DNA of 64,000 nt from assembly GCA_017417465.1 (NCBI GenBank), contig JAFPZD010000145.1, positions 1-64,000 of the forward strand, written 5' to 3'. Both the position numbers and the translations under genes were made by a program. The stretch's first letter is position 1. The number at the start of each line of letters is the position of its first letter. Shown here piece after piece: positions 61,001 to 64,000 of this stretch. The notes under the pieces are model-generated. The model saw nothing but the letters and a program-made list of their open reading frames with translations. It was not told where the DNA came from and ran no database searches. The stretch is from Prevotella sp. Lineage in GTDB: Bacteria; Bacteroidota; Bacteroidia; Bacteroidales; Bacteroidaceae.

Positions 61001-62750
61001 GTGTCAGAATGTTGGTCCCCACTGCACCGATGTACTCTGTCAGCGACATCACCAGCTCCTCGCGGATAGGGTCGATAGCCGGATTTGTCACTTGTGCAAA
61101 CTGCTGACGGAAGTAGTCGAACAGCACTTGCGGACGGTCGCTGAGGACGGCCAGCGGCGTGTCGTTGCCCATCGCTGCCACAGGCTCCTGTCCCGTCGTT
61201 GCCATCGGGATGATGGTACGTTCGATGTCCTCCTGCCCGTAGCCGAAAGCGATAAGCTTCCGCTCGAAATCGCTCACGGAGTTCTCCACCTTACGACCGC
61301 TCTTCAGCTTCTCCAGCTGAACGCGGTTCTCGATGAGCCATTCGCGGTAAGGATGCGCCTTGGCCAGCTGTTCCTTGATCTCGCCGTCGTAGTAGATCTT
61401 GCCCTCCTGCGTGTCGATGAGCAGAATCTTTCCTGGCTGCAGACGCCCCTTGCTGACGACGTCGCCAGGCTCGAAGTCCATGACGCCCACCTCAGAGGCC
61501 ACCACCATCAGGCCGTGCTTCGTTAACGTATACCGCGATGGGCGCAGGCCGTTGCGGTCGAGCATGCCACCTGCATAGCGCCCGTCAGAGAACAGCAGTG
61601 CCGCTGGGCCGTCCCACGGCTCCATTAGGATCGAGTGGTATTCGTAGAACGCTTTTAAGTCTTCCGATATCGGGTTCTTGTCGTTGAACGACTCCGGAAC
61701 GAGGATGGCCATCGCCTGTGGCAGCGACATGCCGCTCATCATCAGGAACTCAAACACGTTGTCCAGGCTGGCGGAGTCACTCATGCCCTCCTGCACAATA
61801 GGAGCAATCTCCTTGATGTCGCCCAACGCTTTACTGCTGAGCACACTCTCGCGTGCCTTCATCCATCCACGGTTACCGCGAATGGTGTTAATCTCGCCGT
61901 TATGGGCTAACAAGCGGAAGGGCTGGGCCAGCGACCACGTTGGGAATGTGTTTGTGCTAAAGCGTGAATGCACTAGCGCCAGTCCGCTTGTCAGGTAGGG
62001 ACTCGACAAGTCCGGGAAATACCGACGCAGCTGACGGCTGGTCAGCATTCCCTTATATACAATGTTTGTGTTGGATAGCGAACAGATATAAAAAGCTGAA
62101 ATGGTATCTACTCCCCTCTCCCCTCGGAGAGGGGTCGGGGGTGAGGCTTTTAAGGCTACCCTTTTCTCAATCCTTTTCCTTACAATATATAGCTTGCGAT
62201 TAAATGCCGTTTCGTCATCTTGAGAGTAACTAAACTCCCCTCTCTTGGGGAGGGGTTGGGGGTGGGTCTGCTGGGTCACGAACACCTGCTTGATGTCAGG
62301 CTCCACTTCACGGGCAGCCTCACCCAGCACTTCCTGACAGGTAGGCACCGTGCGCAGGTGCATCAGCTGCAAGCCCTCGCGCTCTATCTCCTCAATCATT
62401 ACTGACAGAATCTCCTGCTGCTGCTTTTCCGCTTTAGGGAGAAACACCAACCCCGTGCCGTATTTCCCCTTTTCTGGTACTGGAATCCCCTGCAATAGAA
62501 TGAACTCATGGGGTATCTGTAGCATGATACCTGCACCGTCGCCCGTCTTATCGCGCGTCTCGGCCCCTCGATGCTCCATGTTCTCCAGTACCTTTAGTGC
62601 ATTGTCGATTAGTTCGTGGCTCTTGCTTCCGTGTATGTTAACCACCATACCCACACCACACGCATCGTGCTCGTAACTCTCCTGATAGAGTCCTGACCTG
62701 GGATGGCAAGACTCGTCGGTCGCTCTTTTTACCTTTGTGTTATTCACCAT
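58005..62750 (-). CDS. gltB: Glutamate synthase large subunit with several repeat-derived inserts
   Basis: GltB makes two glutamates from glutamine and 2-oxoglutarate. The amidotransferase Cys is in EHDACGVGMVV (Cys31 after a 30-residue propeptide). The central and FMN-binding synthase domains (AEGGTGASPASSMRFAGISP) and the 3Fe-4S motif CVMMRKCNTNTCPMG are intact, followed by the GxGxG-type beta-helix. The protein has 1581 aa against about 1500-1520 usual. Inserts at residues about 160-176 (HPQPLPKRG), 199-214 (SPPTPLRGERG) and 1230-1275 (ASPSPSKGGD ... SSLFEGLGEA) match repeat elements. A palindrome at 60253-60271 encodes GRCDTAT. It heads gltB-gltD-glnN. The ATG is 62750 and the promoter 62813-62820. 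Confidence 0.95.
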   Translation of the reverse strand: MVNNTKVKRATDESCHPRSGLYQESYEHDACGVGMVVNIHGSKSHELIDNALKVLENMEHRGAETRDKTGDGAGIMLQIPHEFILLQGIPVPEKGKYGTGLVFLPKAEKQQQEILSVMIEEIEREGLQLMHLRTVPTCQEVLGEAAREVEPDIKQVFVTQQTHPQPLPKRGEFSYSQDDETAFNRKLYIVRKRIEKRVALKASPPTPLRGERGVDTISAFYICSLSNTNIVYKGMLTSRQLRRYFPDLSSPYLTSGLALVHSRFSTNTFPTWSLAQPFRLLAHNGEINTIRGNRGWMKARESVLSSKALGDIKEIAPIVQEGMSDSASLDNVFEFLMMSGMSLPQAMAILVPESFNDKNPISEDLKAFYEYHSILMEPWDGPAALLFSDGRYAGGMLDRNGLRPSRYTLTKHGLMVVASEVGVMDFEPGDVVSKGRLQPGKILLIDTQEGKIYYDGEIKEQLAKAHPYREWLIENRVQLEKLKSGRKVENSVSDFERKLIAFGYGQEDIERTIIPMATTGQEPVAAMGNDTPLAVLSDRPQVLFDYFRQQFAQVTNPAIDPIREELVMSLTEYIGAVGTNILTPDASNCKMVRLPQPVLTNTQLDILCNIRYKGFRTKKLAMTFEGCDDVAAYEKGLIDEGERLRVALDNLCHEAELSVDEGVNYIILTDRDIDKEHVAIPSLLAVSAVHHYLISVGKRVQTALIVESGEIRETMHAALLLGYGASALCPYMTFAILDDLVKRGKIQEEYATAEKNYIKAVDKGLKKMMSKMGISTIRSYRGAKIFESIGLSEDLLRRYFGTEVSTIGGIGLKDIARDQIRWQEKAGRCDTATYLTNQGQFSWRVDGIKHAWNPETIAKLQLATRQGSYEKFKAWESLVDEKDFPIFIRDFFGWKKAEKPTPIDEVEPVESIVKHFVTGAMSFGALSIEAHEALALAMNKLGTRSNTGEGGEDNARYHTEVDGVSLSSKTKQIASGRFGVTAEYLVNAEELQIKVAQGAKPGEGGQLPGFKVNEIIAKTRNAIPGISLISPPPHHDIYSIEDLAQLIFDLKNINPTAAVSVKLVAESGVGTIAAGVAKAKADLIVISGAEGGTGASPASSMRFAGISPEIGLAETQQTLVRNGLRNQVRLQTDGQLKTAKDVIIMAMLGADEFSFGTLPLIVLGCVMMRKCNTNTCPMGVATQNPELRKHFEGRAEYVVNYFTFLAQQVREYLSEIGVHSLKEIIGHTELIEVKASPSPSKGGDVKIDDSADTPNSSGNQTSSLFEGLGEAKWRTIDFDRLLHKPETEKPLYWDRGAYTKVTGVKDEEIIKAVQKAIDEQEEVTLDYAIKNTDRAVTTMLSGVIAKKYGEAGLPDGTINIKFKGSAGQSFGAFAVRGLNLRLEGECNDYFGKGLSGGRISILPPSRCNEDFHAEDNIIAGNTGLYGATSGELYINGKVGERFGVRNSGAIAVIEGAGDHCCEYMTGGRVVVLGETGRNFAAGMSGGVAYVYDPKHTFDYFCNMDMVEINLVEDSVSRKELLELVRQHYLHTGSALAGRMLDDWQHYIEDFIQVVPIEYKRVLEEEKMARLREKIADIQRDY
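58938..59051. repeat. Composite repeat element inside gltB
   Basis: The ends form an inverted repeat: GGCCTCCCCAAGCCCCTC on the left and GAGGGGCTTGGAGAGGC on the right. GATGTTTGGTTACC is at 58966-58979. It is related to 57031-57171 in gltD. Confidence 0.88.
60253..60271. repeat. 19-bp palindrome inside gltB
   Basis: GTCGCTGTATCACAGCGAC; its reverse complement matches the core of 43359-43394 and 45178-45213 with compensating outer bases. Confidence 0.75.
62105..62150. repeat. Palindromic element inside gltB, second site
   Basis: CTCCCCTCTCCCCTCGGAGA followed by GGGGTCGGGGGTGAGGCTTT, in frame. Confidence 0.88.
62234..62272. repeat. Palindromic element inside gltB, third site
   Basis: CTCCCCTCTCTTGGGGAGGG then GTTGGGGGTGGGTCT, in frame, about 85 bp from the previous copy. 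Confidence 0.88.
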
Positions 62751-62812
62751 ACGTCTTTACTATTTACATTTATTCCTGAACAACCCCTAACTCGTATTAT
62801 CCTTTTCGGATG

Positions 62813-62820
62813 CAAAGTTA
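62813..62820 (-). promoter_or_regulatory. -7 element TAACTTTG for gltB (minus strand)
   Basis: CAAAGTTA on the plus strand, 62 bp upstream of the gltB ATG. Confidence 0.7.
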
Positions 62821-63020
62821 GTGCATTTTTTCGTTCCACGACTCAGACAGTGATTGATTTTAATGAGGAATACGCCAAATACTTTTAATCTAAAAAGATT
62901 CTTGGCTGTGCCTCTTACAAATCACAACAAAACAACACTAAAATATTCCGATTCGTTATCCCAATTCCTTTCACAAGATTTAAAACCCAACAACGAACCG
63001 CCTATTCCGACGAATTGTCG
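62821..63020. other. Divergent promoter region of gltB and amt
   Basis: Within the 345-bp gene-free stretch 62751-63095, this AT-rich part lies between the two divergent -7 elements. I see no gene and no repeat element in it. Any shared nitrogen-responsive site is likely to be here, but I could not recognise one. Confidence 0.6.
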
Positions 63021-63028
63021 TAACTTTG
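63021..63028 (+). promoter_or_regulatory. -7 element TAACTTTG for amt
   Basis: TAACTTTG lies 67 bp upstream of ATG 63096 and 19 bp upstream of the in-frame ATG 63048. Confidence 0.75.
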
Positions 63029-63095
63029 CAGCCGAATTCTTACAAGGATGACACAAGTAATTATTATAATTAATAAGGTAAAAAGACAGAACAAG

Positions 63096-64000
63096 ATGAA
63101 GATCAAGAAGCGTTGGATAATTCTGATGACGGCAATGACGTTGATAGCCGTCGCTGGCGTGTTCGTAGGCGAGCCTACGTTCGAATGTGACTGGTCGGTG
63201 GTTTCGGCTGCTGACGTGGCGTGGCTGATTACGGCCACGATTTTTGTATTGATGATGACACCAGGGCTGTCGTTTTTCTATGGCGGCATGGTGGGGGCGA
63301 AGAATGTGATTTCCACCATGCTCCAGTCGTTCATTGCCATGGGCCTGATTTCGGTGCTATGGGTGGCGGTGGGCTTCTCGCTGTGCTTTGGCGACGACAT
63401 TGGTGGCGTGATAGGGAATCCGTTGACGTTCCTCATGTTCCAAAACGTTGGTGCTGAAGTGTACACGACGCCTGCGGGCAACGTGCTGGGTGGCGCCACC
63501 ATTCCGCTGGCCCTGTTTGCCCTGTTCCAGATGAAGTTCGCCATCATCACGCCGTCGCTCATCACAGGGTCGTTTGCCGAGCGCGTGCGTTTCTCGGCTT
63601 ACCTGTTTTTCATGATGTTCTTCTTTTTCGCCATCTACTGTCCACTGGCACACATGACATGGCATCCCGAAGGACTGTTTATGAAGTGGGGCGTCGTCGA
63701 CTTTGCCGGTGGCATCGTCGTACACGCCTCTTCGGGCATAGCCGCCCTCGCAGGCGCCATCTATCTGGGCCGCCGGAACACGGAGAAGAGCGAGCCCGCC
63801 AACATTCCATTTGTGTTGTTGGGTGCTGCCCTCCTTTGGCTAGGCTGGTTTGGCTTCAACGCTGGTTCGTCGCTGCACGCCGACGGTCAGGCCGTCAAGG
63901 CATTCCTCAACACGAATACAGCTTCGGCCACTGCCATGATGACATGGATAATCTTCGACTGTCTGCGCGGCCGAAAGCCGTCGGCCATGGGTGCCGCCGT
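63096..64000 (+). CDS. amt: Ammonium transporter (partial, runs off the window)
   Basis: Amt conducts ammonium across the cytoplasmic membrane. Residues 1-26 (MKIKKRWIILMTAMTLIAVA...) look like a signal sequence. Then come VAWLITATIFVLMMTPGLSFFYGGMV, a classical Amt helix 1, SFAERVRFSAYLFFM, VVHASSGIAALAGAIYLGRR and LGAALLWLGWFGFNAGSSLHADG, with the helix 5 signature. About 301 codons are present and the frame is open at the right edge. An in-frame ATG at 63048 would add 16 residues. It diverges from gltB-gltD-glnN, fitting a joint role in ammonium assimilation. A PII gene could follow outside the window. Confidence 0.95.
   Translation, partial: MKIKKRWIILMTAMTLIAVAGVFVGEPTFECDWSVVSAADVAWLITATIFVLMMTPGLSFFYGGMVGAKNVISTMLQSFIAMGLISVLWVAVGFSLCFGDDIGGVIGNPLTFLMFQNVGAEVYTTPAGNVLGGATIPLALFALFQMKFAIITPSLITGSFAERVRFSAYLFFMMFFFFAIYCPLAHMTWHPEGLFMKWGVVDFAGGIVVHASSGIAALAGAIYLGRRNTEKSEPANIPFVLLGAALLWLGWFGFNAGSSLHADGQAVKAFLNTNTASATAMMTWIIFDCLRGRKPSAMGAA

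Overview
The window reads as chromosomal DNA of a Bacteroidales bacterium, most likely Prevotella or a close relative. Three things point there. First, about twenty -7 elements of the Bacteroidota form TAnnTTTG sit in front of genes. Second, the gene families are typical of the group: type III glutamine synthetase, PyrB+PyrI, BlaI/M56-TonB pairs, DUF4230, DUF4861, Omp28-like proteins and a GldB-like lipoprotein. Third, eight exported proteins end in the same tail, 'x(F/Y)(D/N)LQGR ... KG(I/L)YIxNGKKVxxK', which resembles a type IX sorting domain. Housekeeping genes are GC-rich. Two cassettes of an exported protein plus a small peptide (626-3278 and 15920-17425) are visibly AT-richer. I saw no rRNA, tRNA, CRISPR array or intact insertion sequence.

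Layout. 1-4.7 kb: repeats, an exported protein with a small peptide gene, purU, a small lipoprotein. 5-15.5 kb: mtaB, a glycosyltransferase, a DUF4861 protein, a GldB-like lipoprotein with two DUF4230 proteins, rocD, the rpsF-rpsR-rplI operon, trmD. 15.6-22.4 kb: a second exported-protein/peptide pair, a toxin-antitoxin operon whose toxin carries an amber stop, and a starch-degrading unit (CBM26 protein plus a large GH13 amylase). 22.6-32.8 kb: gltX, waaA, a DUF559 gene, a radical-SAM/lipoprotein operon, a phosphoesterase, an FMN-binding protein, blaI-blaR1. 33.2-39.9 kb: arginine and carbamoyl-phosphate metabolism (arcA-pruA divergent from pyrB-pyrI-arcB/argF-arcC). 39.9-49.1 kb: a gene-free kilobase, three exported proteins in one operon, and a divergent M6 protease. 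49.2-53.7 kb: patatin, PQQ-like lipoprotein, esterase, trpS. 54.1-64 kb: gltB-gltD-glnN, divergent from a partial amt.

Many genes converge on nitrogen. Arginine is deiminated by ArcA and split by the carbamoyltransferase, with ATP made by ArcC. Carbamoyl phosphate can also feed PyrBI. Ornithine can go through RocD and PruA to glutamate. Ammonium is imported by Amt and fixed by GlnN and GltBD.

The most unusual property is the density of short repeats. At least eight families lie between genes: palindromes, 7-, 8-, 21-, 22-, 28- and 40-bp tandem arrays, and REP-like elements. Several also lie inside genes in frame, including the conserved genes gltX, waaA, gltB, gltD and blaR1. Heptanucleotide arrays form start or stop codons of several genes. 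Other leads are the radical-SAM operon with two small lipoproteins sharing a VYGPPP core, and the family of small peptides ending in 'SR....WD(D/E)E' encoded just downstream of exported proteins.
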